Shown in pieces: positions 43,466 through 51,265 of a stretch of DNA of 64,000 nucleotides. The notes under the pieces are model-generated. The model did not search any database. It was not told the origin of the DNA and worked only from the letters and a program-made list of their open reading frames with translations. The stretch is taken from positions 124,001 to 188,000 of the forward strand of contig NZ_CP126251.1 in the NCBI RefSeq assembly GCF_003234115.2. The letters are read 5' to 3'. The position numbers and the translations under genes are program-made. Position 1 is the stretch's first letter. Every line of letters starts with the position of its first letter. This stretch comes from Curtobacterium sp. MCPF17_002 (GTDB lineage Bacteria; Actinomycetota; Actinomycetes; Actinomycetales; Microbacteriaceae).

Positions 43466-43903
43466 TTACGCGGTCTCGCGACTGACGAGCTTGGAGAGCA
43501 CGATCGCAGAGCGTGTGTGGTCCACCTGCGGCGCGAGGCGGACCTTGTCGAGTGCTTCCTCGAGTGCCGACAGGTCCTTCGAGCGCATGTGCACGACGGC
43601 ATCGGCACTGCCGGTGACGGTGCCCGCGTCGATGACCTCGGGCACGGTGTCGAGCAGGGAGCGGAGCTCGTCGGGGGAGACCGTGCCGCGGCAGTAGAGC
43701 TCCACCCAGGCCTCGGTGCCACGGTCCTCGACAGCGGGGTCGACCTTGATCGTGAAGCCCTGGATCACGCCGTCCGCGACGAGCCGGTCGACGCGACGCT
43801 TCACGGCCGAGGCCGAGAGTCCGACCACCGACCCGATGTCGCCGTAGCCGGCGCGGGCGTTCTCCCGGAGCTGGTCCAGGATGCGGTGGTCGAGCGAATC
43901 CAT
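43466..43903 (-). CDS. Lrp/AsnC family transcriptional regulator
   Basis: 145 residues. HTH: SLDHRILDQLRENARAGYGDIGSVVGLSASAVKRRVDRLVADGVIQGFTIKVDP; effector (RAM) domain: AWVELYCRGTVSPDELRSLLDTVPEVIDAGTVTGSADAVVHMRSKDL. Divergent from the amidinohydrolase-rocD pair, the usual position of the arginine-responsive regulator. ATG 43903 (MDSLDH) chosen; ATG 43912 (MGAMDS) is an equally possible start. Confidence 0.9.
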   Translation of the reverse strand: MDSLDHRILDQLRENARAGYGDIGSVVGLSASAVKRRVDRLVADGVIQGFTIKVDPAVEDRGTEAWVELYCRGTVSPDELRSLLDTVPEVIDAGTVTGSADAVVHMRSKDLSALEEALDKVRLAPQVDHTRSAIVLSKLVSRETA

Positions 43904-44144
43904 TGCACCCATGCTACGCCGACTTCTTGCACGCCTGGTGGGTTCCGCGCACGAAACGTGCGTCACCCGAATGGGTGGTAGGTCCGATCGCCCGCGGTGC
44001 TGCACTTGCTGGACGGTTCGTGCCAGACTTCGGATTGGCGTCGACCTGGTCCGCTACGGCGAGTGAGCCTGCATCTCGCCGGAGCACGTCATCCAGAGTG
44101 GTGGTTCCTGGCAGGCTCGGGCCCCGGTCCCTCCAGGAGGACTG

Positions 44145-45053
44145 ATGTCGAACACCGCACCCGCCCCCGAAGCCAGCACCGCGCTGACCCGCACGGCCAC
44201 GAAGCGCTCGATCCTCATGTGCAAGCCGACGCACTACACGGTCAGCTACCGGATCAACCCGTGGATGCACCCCGAGGACCCGACCGACACGTCGAAGGCC
44301 GTCCAGCAGTGGCAGTCCCTCGTCGACGTCTACGAGCAGCTCGGCTTCGACATCCAGTACATCGAGCCCGTCGAGGGCCTGCCGGACATGGTCTACGCCG
44401 CGAACGGCGGGTTCGTCCTCGACGGCATCGCCTACGGCGCGAAGTTCCAGTACCCCGAGCGCCAGCCCGAGGGCCCGGCGTACATGGACTGGTTCGGCCA
44501 GGCCGGCCTGACCGTCGCCGTGCCCGAGGAGACCAACGAGGGCGAGGGTGACTTCCTGCTCGTCGGCGACACGATCTTCGCCGGCACCGGGTTCCGCTCG
44601 GACAGCACGTCGCACGAGGAACTCGCCCGCATCTACGGCCGCGAGGTCGTCACCCTCAAGCTCATCAACCCGAGCTTCTACCACCTCGACACGGCGATCG
44701 CGGTGCTCGACCCCGAGCCCGCCGCCGACGGCACGAGCAACATCGCGTACCTCGAGAGCGCGTTCGACGAGGCGTCGCTCACGATCCTCCGCGAGCGCTT
44801 CCCGGACGCGATCATCGCGACCGAGGAGGACGCCGCGATCCTCGGCCTGAACTCGTACTCCGACGGCTACAACATCGTCATCGCCTCGCGCGCCACCACG
44901 TTCGCGTCGCAGCTCAGGGAGAAGGGCTACAACCCCATCGGCGTCGACCTGTCCGAGCTGCTGCTCGGCGGCGGCGGCGTGAAGTGCTGCACGCTCGACC
45001 TGCACCCGGTCGGCACCGGCACCTCGGTGGTGCGTTCGCTCGGGGTGTCGTGA
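44145..45053 (+). CDS. Amidinohydrolase (DDAH / arginine deiminase superfamily)
   Basis: 302 residues. Catalytic H180 in PSFYHLDTAI and C281 in GGGGVKCCTLDLHP fit the guanidine-modifying (ADI/DDAH) superfamily; substrate-side residues include N87 in MVYAANGGFVLDG. DDAH would release dimethylamine and citrulline from methylarginine. But the coupled rocD needs ornithine, and an arginine dihydrolase (ArgZ-type, arginine to ornithine plus ammonia and CO2) would supply it directly; the asparagine where deiminases have aspartate fits that idea. RBS AGGAGG 5 nt upstream. Overlaps rocD by TGATG. Confidence 0.88.
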   Translation: MSNTAPAPEASTALTRTATKRSILMCKPTHYTVSYRINPWMHPEDPTDTSKAVQQWQSLVDVYEQLGFDIQYIEPVEGLPDMVYAANGGFVLDGIAYGAKFQYPERQPEGPAYMDWFGQAGLTVAVPEETNEGEGDFLLVGDTIFAGTGFRSDSTSHEELARIYGREVVTLKLINPSFYHLDTAIAVLDPEPAADGTSNIAYLESAFDEASLTILRERFPDAIIATEEDAAILGLNSYSDGYNIVIASRATTFASQLREKGYNPIGVDLSELLLGGGGVKCCTLDLHPVGTGTSVVRSLGVS

Positions 45054-46279
45054 TGTCGGCGGCAGCCTCGCTCGGGACGAACACCGCGGCGGCGCTCGCC
45101 GTCGAGGACCGTGCCCTCGCCCACAACTACGGCCCGCTGCCCGTCGTCATCGCCTCGGGCGACGGCGCGTGGGTGACCGACGTCGACGGCAAGCGCTACC
45201 TCGACGGCCTCGCCGCGTACTCGGCGGTGAACTTCGGCCACGGCAACCCCCGGCTGCTCGACGCCGCGCGGGCGCAGCTCGACCGCGTCACGCTGACCTC
45301 GCGCGCGTTCGTGAACGACCAGCTCGGGCCCTTCGCGTCGGAGCTGGCTGCGTTGACGGAGACCGAGATGGTGCTCCCGATGAACACCGGCGCCGAGGCC
45401 GTCGAGTCCGCGATCAAGGTGTCCCGCGCCTGGGGCTACCGCGTCAAGGGCGTCCCGGCCGAGCAGGCGACGATCATCGTGGCGTCCGGGAACTTCCACG
45501 GCCGGACGACGACGATCATCTCGTTCTCGGACGATCCCGTCGCGCACGACGACTTCGGGCCGTACACGCCAGGGTTCCGCACCGTGCCCTACGGCGACGC
45601 AGCTGCCCTCCGTGAGGCGATGGACGAGACCGTCGTCGCCGTGCTGCTCGAGCCGATCCAGGGCGAGGGCGGCGTGGTCATCCCGCCCGCCTCGTACCTG
45701 CCGGACGTCCGGTCGATCTGCGACGAGTTCGGCGCGCTCTTCGTCGCCGACGAGATCCAGTCCGGACTCGGTCGCACCGGGCACACCCTCGCCGTGCAGC
45801 GGGTGGGCGTCCGACCGGACCTCGTCACGCTCGGCAAGGCGCTCGGTGGCGGCATCGTCCCGGTGTCCGCCGTCGTGGGGTCGCGCGACGTCCTGGGGGT
45901 CCTCCGTCCGGGCGAGCACGGCTCCACGTTCGGCGGGAACCCGCTCGCCGCGGCCGTCGGTGCCGAGGTCGTGGCGATGCTCGGCGAGGGCACGTTCCAG
46001 CAGCGGGCGCTCGAGGGCGAACCGCTCCTGCGCGGGCTGCTCGACGACCTGCTCGGCAAGGGCGTCGTGTCGCACCGCGTCGCCGGGCTCTGGGCCGGCA
46101 TCGACATCGACCCCGCGCTCGGCACCGGCAAGGCGATCTCCGAGGACCTCGCTGACCGCGGTGTGCTCGTGAAGGACACGCACGGGTCGACGATCCGCTT
46201 CGCCCCGCCCCTCGTCGTCACCGACGACGAGGTCCGCCTGGCGATCGGCACCCTGGCCGAGGTGCTCGCCGCGCGCTGA
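45053..46279 (+). CDS. rocD: Ornithine--oxo-acid transaminase
   Basis: 408 residues. PLP aminotransferase converting ornithine to glutamate-5-semialdehyde. Seen: AHNYGPLPVVIASGDGAWVTDVDGKRYLDGLAAYSAVNFGHGNPRL at the start, MNTGAEAVESAIKVSRAWGY, IIVASGNFHGRTTTI, VADEIQSGLGRTG, and the PLP lysine in LVTLGKALGGGIVPVSA. ATG 45053 is preferred over the GTG at 45050. The product is the same intermediate PutA makes from proline, so the two pathways meet there. Confidence 0.94.
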   Translation: MSAAASLGTNTAAALAVEDRALAHNYGPLPVVIASGDGAWVTDVDGKRYLDGLAAYSAVNFGHGNPRLLDAARAQLDRVTLTSRAFVNDQLGPFASELAALTETEMVLPMNTGAEAVESAIKVSRAWGYRVKGVPAEQATIIVASGNFHGRTTTIISFSDDPVAHDDFGPYTPGFRTVPYGDAAALREAMDETVVAVLLEPIQGEGGVVIPPASYLPDVRSICDEFGALFVADEIQSGLGRTGHTLAVQRVGVRPDLVTLGKALGGGIVPVSAVVGSRDVLGVLRPGEHGSTFGGNPLAAAVGAEVVAMLGEGTFQQRALEGEPLLRGLLDDLLGKGVVSHRVAGLWAGIDIDPALGTGKAISEDLADRGVLVKDTHGSTIRFAPPLVVTDDEVRLAIGTLAEVLAAR

Positions 46280-46327
46280 GCGGGCGCCGCGCCGCGCCCC
46301 GCGCGCCGTGTCGCCAGCGCTTGCGTC

Positions 46328-46378
46328 GTGAGCAGAAATGGTCGGGTCGCCCCACGGCACCCGACCATTCCTGCTCAC
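46328..46378. terminator. 20-bp inverted repeat between convergent genes
   Basis: Arms 46328-46347 and 46359-46378 pair at 19 of 20 with an 11-nt loop, between the ends of rocD and the convergent NAD-epimerase gene. Can terminate both directions, though T-tracts are poor. Confidence 0.55.
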
Positions 46379-46406
46379 CAAGCGATCGTCCGACCGCCGC
46401 CGACCC

Positions 46407-47399
46407 TCACACCGCCCAGCGCTCCGCCAGCTCGTCCATCAGGGCGTCGAGCCGTTCGTCGACCACCTGCTCCTCGGGGTGCGCCTCGTACCAGGCGATG
46501 ACCTCGCGCACCCCGTGCCGGTACGGCGTCCGCGGCCGGTACCAGGGCACGAGCGACCGGACCTTGCTGTTGTCGAACACGGAGCTGTTCGCCTTGTCGC
46601 CGAGGAGCGCCGCGCCCCACTCCGGGTCGACCGCGTTGATCGCGTCGGCCGGCACGTGCACGATCCGCAGGTCGTCGACCCCTGCCGCCGCGGCGATCTC
46701 CTGCGCGATGGTGTTCCAGGTCGGTGCCTCGTCGCTCGTGATCGTGAACGGCTCGCCGATGGCCTCGGCCCGGTCGAGCAGCCCCGTGAACCCGACGGCG
46801 AAGTCGCGGCTGTGCGTGATGGTCCACAGCGAGGAGCCGTCGCCGGTGATGATGATCGGCTTGCCGGCACGCATCCGTGCCACCGCCGTCCACCCACCGG
46901 TGAGCGGCAGCTTCGTCTCGTCGTAGGTGTGCGACGGCCGCACGATCGTCACCGGGAAGTCCTGCTCCCGGTACGCCTGCATGAGCAGTTCCTCGCACGC
47001 GATCTTGTCCCGCGAGTACTGCCAGTACGGGTTCTTCAGCGGCGTCGACTCGGTGATCGGCAGGTGCGTGGCCGGCGTCTGGTACGCCGAGGCCGAGCTG
47101 ATGAAGACGTACTGCCGCGTCCGCCCCGCGAAGAACTCCACGTCGGCCTGCACCTGGTCCGGCGTGAAGGCGATCCAGTTGACGACGACGTCGTAGTGGC
47201 GGTCGCCGAGTGCGTCCGCCAGCGCGCTGCGGTCCGACACGTCTGCCTGGAGGCGCGTCACACCCTCCGGGATCGGCCTGCCCCCGGTGGTCCCCCGGTT
47301 GAGCACGGTCACGTCGAACCCCTGCTCGACGGCTTCGCGGACACACGAGGCGCTGATGACCCCGCTGCCGCCGATGAACAGCACGCTCGATCCCGACAT
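46407..47399 (-). CDS. NAD-dependent epimerase/dehydratase family protein
   Basis: 330 residues, extended SDR: VLFIGGSGVISASCVREAVEQGFDVTVLNRG is the glycine-rich cofactor motif, then VVNWIAFTPDQV, FISSASAYQ and WQYSRDKIACEELL with the YxxxK-type Y-x3-K. Substrate unknown; the layout resembles RNA-binding NAD epimerases of the plastid CSP41 type. ATG 47399 has GAAGGAG 7 nt upstream. Its start side borders the AT-rich cassette. Confidence 0.88.
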   Translation of the reverse strand: MSGSSVLFIGGSGVISASCVREAVEQGFDVTVLNRGTTGGRPIPEGVTRLQADVSDRSALADALGDRHYDVVVNWIAFTPDQVQADVEFFAGRTRQYVFISSASAYQTPATHLPITESTPLKNPYWQYSRDKIACEELLMQAYREQDFPVTIVRPSHTYDETKLPLTGGWTAVARMRAGKPIIITGDGSSLWTITHSRDFAVGFTGLLDRAEAIGEPFTITSDEAPTWNTIAQEIAAAAGVDDLRIVHVPADAINAVDPEWGAALLGDKANSSVFDNSKVRSLVPWYRPRTPYRHGVREVIAWYEAHPEEQVVDERLDALMDELAERWAV

Positions 47400-47521
47400 G
47401 GATGCTCCTTCGCTCCCGGCGGTGCACCTGCGCACCGCACTCCTGTCGATCCTGCACCGCCAACCCCGCGTAGCGTCACGAACCGAGCCTCCAGAAGGAT
47501 GTCAGGCGGGCCACCTCCGCA

Positions 47522-48529
47522 TCAGGGGGCCGCCAGATCAGCAGATGTCCCATCGAACTCGAATACTTTCGGAGCGCTTTGCATGCCATAGAAGTCGTGA
47601 AGCTCGGCAGAGTCAACGACAACAAACTCTTCGAGAGACCCTGGACCGCCGTCTGAAGCGACAATAGTTGTGACGAGCTGAAACAGACTTCCGGACGTTG
47701 GCAGCCTGAAATCTCCTGAACCGCGAACTTTGTCCTCGGTGGCCGAGAGTAGAGCCGTGACCGCCTGAGGTACCTTCCGTTGCTCCGGCGTATAAGACGC
47801 TACTAGTCCATAGACGTTGTCTGCGAAACGTCTCCAACTCGCCGGAACAAGCATTTCGGGAATATGGCCGTCGGAATGAAGCGTCTTGAAGGTGGCCACG
47901 ATCTCAGCCTTCGTGCTTGTTTCAGACCAAGGAGACGACTCGATCGCCCCCGCTGCTGTCTCAAAGGCTGATATCAGAACTTCGACCTGCTCAACGGCGG
48001 CCTTCAGCTGCGCCGCAAGCCTAAGCTGCCGCCAGTCGACGACATCTGCTTTGTAGACGATATCATGCGTGACGGTAGACCACGCATTTTCGAAAGCAGT
48101 CGCAATCTGGACTTCGAAAATGATATTACCCGCACCTACCTGGCGTTCTGCGGCTGCCTCCGGCTTTATAGAGCCGTACCAGCGCGTCCCATCAAATCGG
48201 AAGACGTCGGGGGCCTTGTGTGTATCCGTTCGTCCTCGCACGCGCTTCTTTACGAAAAGACGATCCAGGTCTCGAAGGACGCCAGGCTGATGTGCAGCGA
48301 CAGGAATCACGATTGTGCAGGCGTAGAGATCGTCGAGCCGCGACCATTTACCGTACCGGCCGCCTTCGAGCTTCTCGGCGAGGGAGGCAGCCGTCTTTGA
48401 TCGTCCCTTAAACATATAGTTACGATCATTGCAATAGGATTCGAGCGTTGACTTCACATAACGCTCGACGTCGGCCAACGGTGCCGATGCTTTTTCGAAC
48501 GCCGCGCGCACGCTCTCAGGCTCGGGCAC
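47522..48529 (-). CDS. RelA/SpoT-family nucleotidyltransferase, atypical guanosine loop
   Basis: 335 residues. Recognisable RelA/SpoT synthetase elements: KGRSKTAASLAEKL (residues 41-54, ATP site), RLDDLYACTIVIP (64-76), and FEVQIATAFENAWSTVTHD (138-156), matching the catalytic E(V/I)QIRTxxxxxWAxxxHD pattern with E139 and H155. The expected GYRxxH guanosine loop is replaced by RFDGTRWYGSIKPE (111-124). No hydrolase (HD) or TGS/ACT domain; the C-terminal half (170-335) is unlike known small alarmone synthetases. It could make (p)ppGpp or pppApp, or like tRNA-targeting toxSAS enzymes move pyrophosphate to another target. GTG 48529 overlaps the DUF262 gene by 14 nt. About 52% GC. Confidence 0.82.
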   Translation of the reverse strand: MPEPESVRAAFEKASAPLADVERYVKSTLESYCNDRNYMFKGRSKTAASLAEKLEGGRYGKWSRLDDLYACTIVIPVAAHQPGVLRDLDRLFVKKRVRGRTDTHKAPDVFRFDGTRWYGSIKPEAAAERQVGAGNIIFEVQIATAFENAWSTVTHDIVYKADVVDWRQLRLAAQLKAAVEQVEVLISAFETAAGAIESSPWSETSTKAEIVATFKTLHSDGHIPEMLVPASWRRFADNVYGLVASYTPEQRKVPQAVTALLSATEDKVRGSGDFRLPTSGSLFQLVTTIVASDGGPGSLEEFVVVDSAELHDFYGMQSAPKVFEFDGTSADLAAP

Positions 48530-49568
48530 TTGGGGTCTCCCTGAGAATCGAGTCCCGGAGGAATTTCACGCGCTTCTGGCGCTGCGCGAGGTCATTCGAG
48601 GCAGATCGGGCAGCCTCATAGTACGTTTTTGCGTCCTCAAACTGCTGTCGTTGATCTTCGTCTATCACGCGACTCATTGCCAGTGTGAGGTTCGCAATCG
48701 CCTCATCCGTGGGCGGGAGTTCGTCGTCTTCAATCAAGCTAAGCACGGCGACGAAGAGCGAGTAATAGTCGGCTTGATTGCGAAGGCGACGAGTGGGCTG
48801 GGTTCCGGAAAGGCTGTCGGACCAGGTTCGGAGCACCTCCAAAGTAGACCGGACTCTCTGCTCGACAGCTGGTCCCTCTTCCCAGTCTTCTTCTCGCGCG
48901 CTGTAGGCGGAATCGAGTTCCTCCTGGGAATAGCTTCCGACGCCGGATTCGGTCGCGAGGAAGAGCTGTGCAACTAGCTCAGTATCTTTCATCTGCCGAC
49001 GGGAGCTAGGTGCGATTCTCGGGAAGTTCGGCATGCTTTCCTCGAGGAAGTTCGCGATGGCCTCGACCCGGCCGGCGAAATCCCCGGAGAATCGAGCGTG
49101 GCGAAGCTCTTGGGCGGTCAGTCGCGCAACGTTTCGATTGATGCGGTCGAAGATGTTGGCGAGTGCGGCCTCGTCCGTAGTAGGGAGGAACTCGATGCTG
49201 AATTGGTATCGATATGCTTGCTTTTTAGTGTCAGAAGGGAGCTCATCGAAGCTTAACCCCCGGAACCGGCTGGAGGTCGCAGCAGAACCGACGGGGAACT
49301 CCCCGCTTAGAAATTCAAAGATTGTCGAGAGGCGCTGCTTGCCGTCCACCACCGAGTATCTAGCTACACCTGCTTCATCGATGTCCTCAAAGAGGAATAC
49401 CGCGGGCGCGGGGTAGTTAAGTAGCACTGTGTCGATAAAATAGTCCTTATATCCCTGCGACCAAACGCTTCGCCTCTGATAAGGCGGGTCCATCTCCAGT
49501 AAGCCTCGGTTATAGAGGTCCCAGAACCATGCGATCGATTGAGTGGTCTGTCGGCGTTCGTCGGGCAC
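48516..49568 (-). CDS. DUF262 domain protein (GmrS/SspE N-terminal-like)
   Basis: 350 residues. PPYQRRSVWSQGYKDYFIDTVLLNYPAPAVFLFE (28-61) and YSVVDGKQRLSTIFEFLSGEF (71-91) carry the DGQQR-type motif of DUF262, a ParB/sulfiredoxin-related NTP-binding fold; FSIEFLPTTDEAALANIFDRINRNVARLTAQELRHARFSG is the family's second conserved block. In GmrSD and SspE this domain senses modified DNA and hydrolyses nucleotides, joined to a DUF1524 HNH nuclease. Here no DUF1524 or HNH motif follows; the last 100 residues are helical and end RETPSARA. First gene of the cassette. GTG start with AAGGAG 8 nt upstream and a good promoter. Confidence 0.85.
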   Translation of the reverse strand: MPDERRQTTQSIAWFWDLYNRGLLEMDPPYQRRSVWSQGYKDYFIDTVLLNYPAPAVFLFEDIDEAGVARYSVVDGKQRLSTIFEFLSGEFPVGSAATSSRFRGLSFDELPSDTKKQAYRYQFSIEFLPTTDEAALANIFDRINRNVARLTAQELRHARFSGDFAGRVEAIANFLEESMPNFPRIAPSSRRQMKDTELVAQLFLATESGVGSYSQEELDSAYSAREEDWEEGPAVEQRVRSTLEVLRTWSDSLSGTQPTRRLRNQADYYSLFVAVLSLIEDDELPPTDEAIANLTLAMSRVIDEDQRQQFEDAKTYYEAARSASNDLAQRQKRVKFLRDSILRETPSARA

Positions 49569-49892
49569 GATGTGTCTCCTTGGTGAGGTAGGTTCAAGTT
49601 ATCCGGGCCACTGATTGGTCGCAAGCGGCAACTTTGGCCGCGGCGAGCTGAACGTCAGTTGGCGCGAGATGGTCGGCGGCGTCCTGGTGCGGGAAAGGCG
49701 AGCTCGGCGGGATGGCGTGGCTTGGGCTTGAGCCGGGTTTAGGTTGGCGGCTGGACGGTCCTCGGTGCTGCGATCCGGCGACCGATCGTCCCGGTTCGCG
49801 TCGGCGTCGAAGGTTCCAAGGCGTGCGGCATTGAGCGACTACCGTCACGATCCGAGCCGCATCGACGCGGCCACGACAGGAGTGAGACGCAC
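49569..49892. other. Intergenic region: cassette promoter and boundary
   Basis: 324 bp without a supported gene. The left 60 bp are the leader and promoter of the DUF262 gene; GC rises to the flanking level by about 49640. The rest up to the aldo/keto reductase start is GC-rich and without repeats, tRNA remnants or transposase traces that I can see. Short open frames here look like shadows. Confidence 0.7.
49596..49624 (-). promoter_or_regulatory. Promoter of the DUF262-RelA/SpoT cassette
   Basis: Minus strand: -35 TTGCGA (49619-49624), 17-bp spacer, -10 TAACTT (49596-49601). Start of transcription is expected near 49589, about 20 nt before the GTG, leaving room for the AAGGAG ribosome site. 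Confidence 0.55.
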
Positions 49893-50903
49893 ATGGAGTA
49901 CCGCTACCTCGGCAACTCAGGCCTCAAGGTCTCCGAGATCACCTACGGCAACTGGCTGACCCACGCCTCCCAGGTGGAGAACGACGCGGCGATCGCCTGC
50001 GTCCGGGCCGCCCTCGACGTCGGCATCTCGACGTTCGACACCGCCGACGTCTACGCGAACACCGGTGCCGAGACCGTCCTCGGCGAGGCGCTCAAGGGGG
50101 AGCGGCGTCAGTCGCTCGAGATCGCGACGAAGGTGTTCGGGCCGACCGGTCCGAAGGGCCACAACGACACCGGGCTCAGCCGGAAGCACATCCTCGAGTC
50201 GATCAACGGGTCGCTCGAGCGGCTGCAGACCGACTACGTCGACCTCTACCAGGCGCACCGGTTCGACTACGAGACCCCGCTCGAGGAGACGATGCTCGCC
50301 TTCGCCGACGTCGTCCGGCAGGGCAAGGCGCTGTACATCGGCGTCAGCGAGTGGACGGCGGAGCAGCTCCGCGCCGGGCACGAGCTCGCCGACGACCTCG
50401 GCGTCCAGCTCATCTCGAACCAGCCGCAGTACTCGGCGCTCTGGCGGGTCATCGAGGGCGAGGTCGTGCCGACGTCCGAGGAGCTCGGCATCTCGCAGAT
50501 CGTCTGGTCCCCGATCGCGCAGGGTGTGCTCACCGGCAAGTACCAGCCCGGTCAGCCGCTGCCGGAGGGTTCCCGTGCCACCGACGACAAGGGCGGCGCG
50601 AACATGATCAAGCGGTTCATGCGCGACGAAGTCCTCAGCGCGGTGCAGGACCTCAAGCCGATCGCGGACGAACTGAACCTCTCGATGGCACAGCTCGCGG
50701 TGGCGTGGGTGCTGCAGAACCGGAACGTGGCGTCCGCGATCATCGGTGCGTCCCGGCCGGAGCAGGTCCACGACAACGCCGGCGCTGCCGGGGTGGAGAT
50801 CCCCGCCGAGCTGCTGACCCGCATCGACGACGCCCTCGGCTCCGTGGTCGAGCGCGACCCGGCGAAGACGAACGACAGCAGCCCGAAGACCCGCGAGGCC
50901 TGA
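49893..50903 (+). CDS. Aldo/keto reductase family oxidoreductase
   Basis: 336 residues, close to the potassium-channel beta-subunit-like AKR group: MEYRYLGNSGLKVSEITYGNW at the start, the catalytic Asp/Tyr in STFDTADVYANTGAETVLGEAL, Lys in LEIATKVFGPTG and His in YVDLYQAHRFDYETPLEETM. C-terminal SAIIGASRPEQVHDNAGA binds NADPH. Reduces aldehydes or ketones; substrate unknown. First core gene after the AT-rich cassette. Confidence 0.93.
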   Translation: MEYRYLGNSGLKVSEITYGNWLTHASQVENDAAIACVRAALDVGISTFDTADVYANTGAETVLGEALKGERRQSLEIATKVFGPTGPKGHNDTGLSRKHILESINGSLERLQTDYVDLYQAHRFDYETPLEETMLAFADVVRQGKALYIGVSEWTAEQLRAGHELADDLGVQLISNQPQYSALWRVIEGEVVPTSEELGISQIVWSPIAQGVLTGKYQPGQPLPEGSRATDDKGGANMIKRFMRDEVLSAVQDLKPIADELNLSMAQLAVAWVLQNRNVASAIIGASRPEQVHDNAGAAGVEIPAELLTRIDDALGSVVERDPAKTNDSSPKTREA

Positions 50904-50972
50904 GTCCGGACGCCAGCTGGCGGGCGCGACCCGCGCCTCCAGGCTGTGGGCAACCCGGCGTGAAGGCGAGCC

Positions 50973-51032
50973 GCACCACCAAAGTCACCCTGCACTGCGC
51001 AATCGCGTGGTTCGGGGTGACTTCGGTTGTGC
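50973..51032. repeat. Degenerate inverted repeat, dispersed element copy 2
   Basis: Right arm 51009-51032 is the exact reverse complement of 31382-31405; the left arm (from 50973) has decayed. It lies between the reductase and the convergent tRNA operon. Confidence 0.8.
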
Positions 51033-51074
51033 GCGGCGACCGACACGCTCGCCCCGACGCACCGCACCACGGAA

Positions 51075-51104
51075 AAAGGCCCCCTGCCGAAGCAGGGGGC
51101 CTTT
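51075..51104 (-). terminator. Rho-independent terminator of the tRNA operon
   Basis: Perfect 13-bp stem (51075-51087 with 51092-51104), 4-nt loop, followed on the minus strand by TTTTT. Placed 5 nt beyond tRNA-Phe. Confidence 0.85.
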
Positions 51105-51109
51105 CACCG

Positions 51110-51182
51110 TGGCTGGACACGGCATCGATCCGTGGACCTTTCGATTTTCAGTCGAACGCTCTACCAACTGAGCTATCCAGCC
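51110..51182 (-). tRNA. tRNA-Phe (GAA)
   Basis: 73 nt including discriminator A; the 3' CCA is not encoded. Acceptor GGCTGGA pairs with TCCAGCC; anticodon loop CTGAAAA gives GAA; T stem CACGG/CCGTG. Third tRNA of a Glu-Asp-Phe operon. Confidence 0.96.
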
Positions 51183-51183
51183 G

Positions 51184-51260
51184 TGGCGACCCTGACGGGA
51201 CTTGAACCCGCGACCTCCGCCGTGACAGGGCGGCACGCTAACCAACTGCGCTACAGGGCC
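51184..51260 (-). tRNA. tRNA-Asp (GTC)
   Basis: 77 nt with encoded CCA (51184-51186). Acceptor GGCCCTG/CAGGGTC with one G-T pair; anticodon loop CTGTCAC gives GTC; T arm CGGGTTCAAGTCCCG. 1 nt separates it from tRNA-Phe. Confidence 0.96.
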
Positions 51261-51265
51261 ATATT

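Noticed and set aside
49594-49848. 84-codon minus-strand frame upstream of the DUF262 gene
   Set aside because: Arg/Pro/Ser-rich shadow composition, no ribosome site, and it spans the cassette promoter and GC boundary.
47400-49892. Insertion sequence carrying the cassette
   Set aside because: No transposase, terminal inverted repeats or target duplication could be seen at the GC borders.
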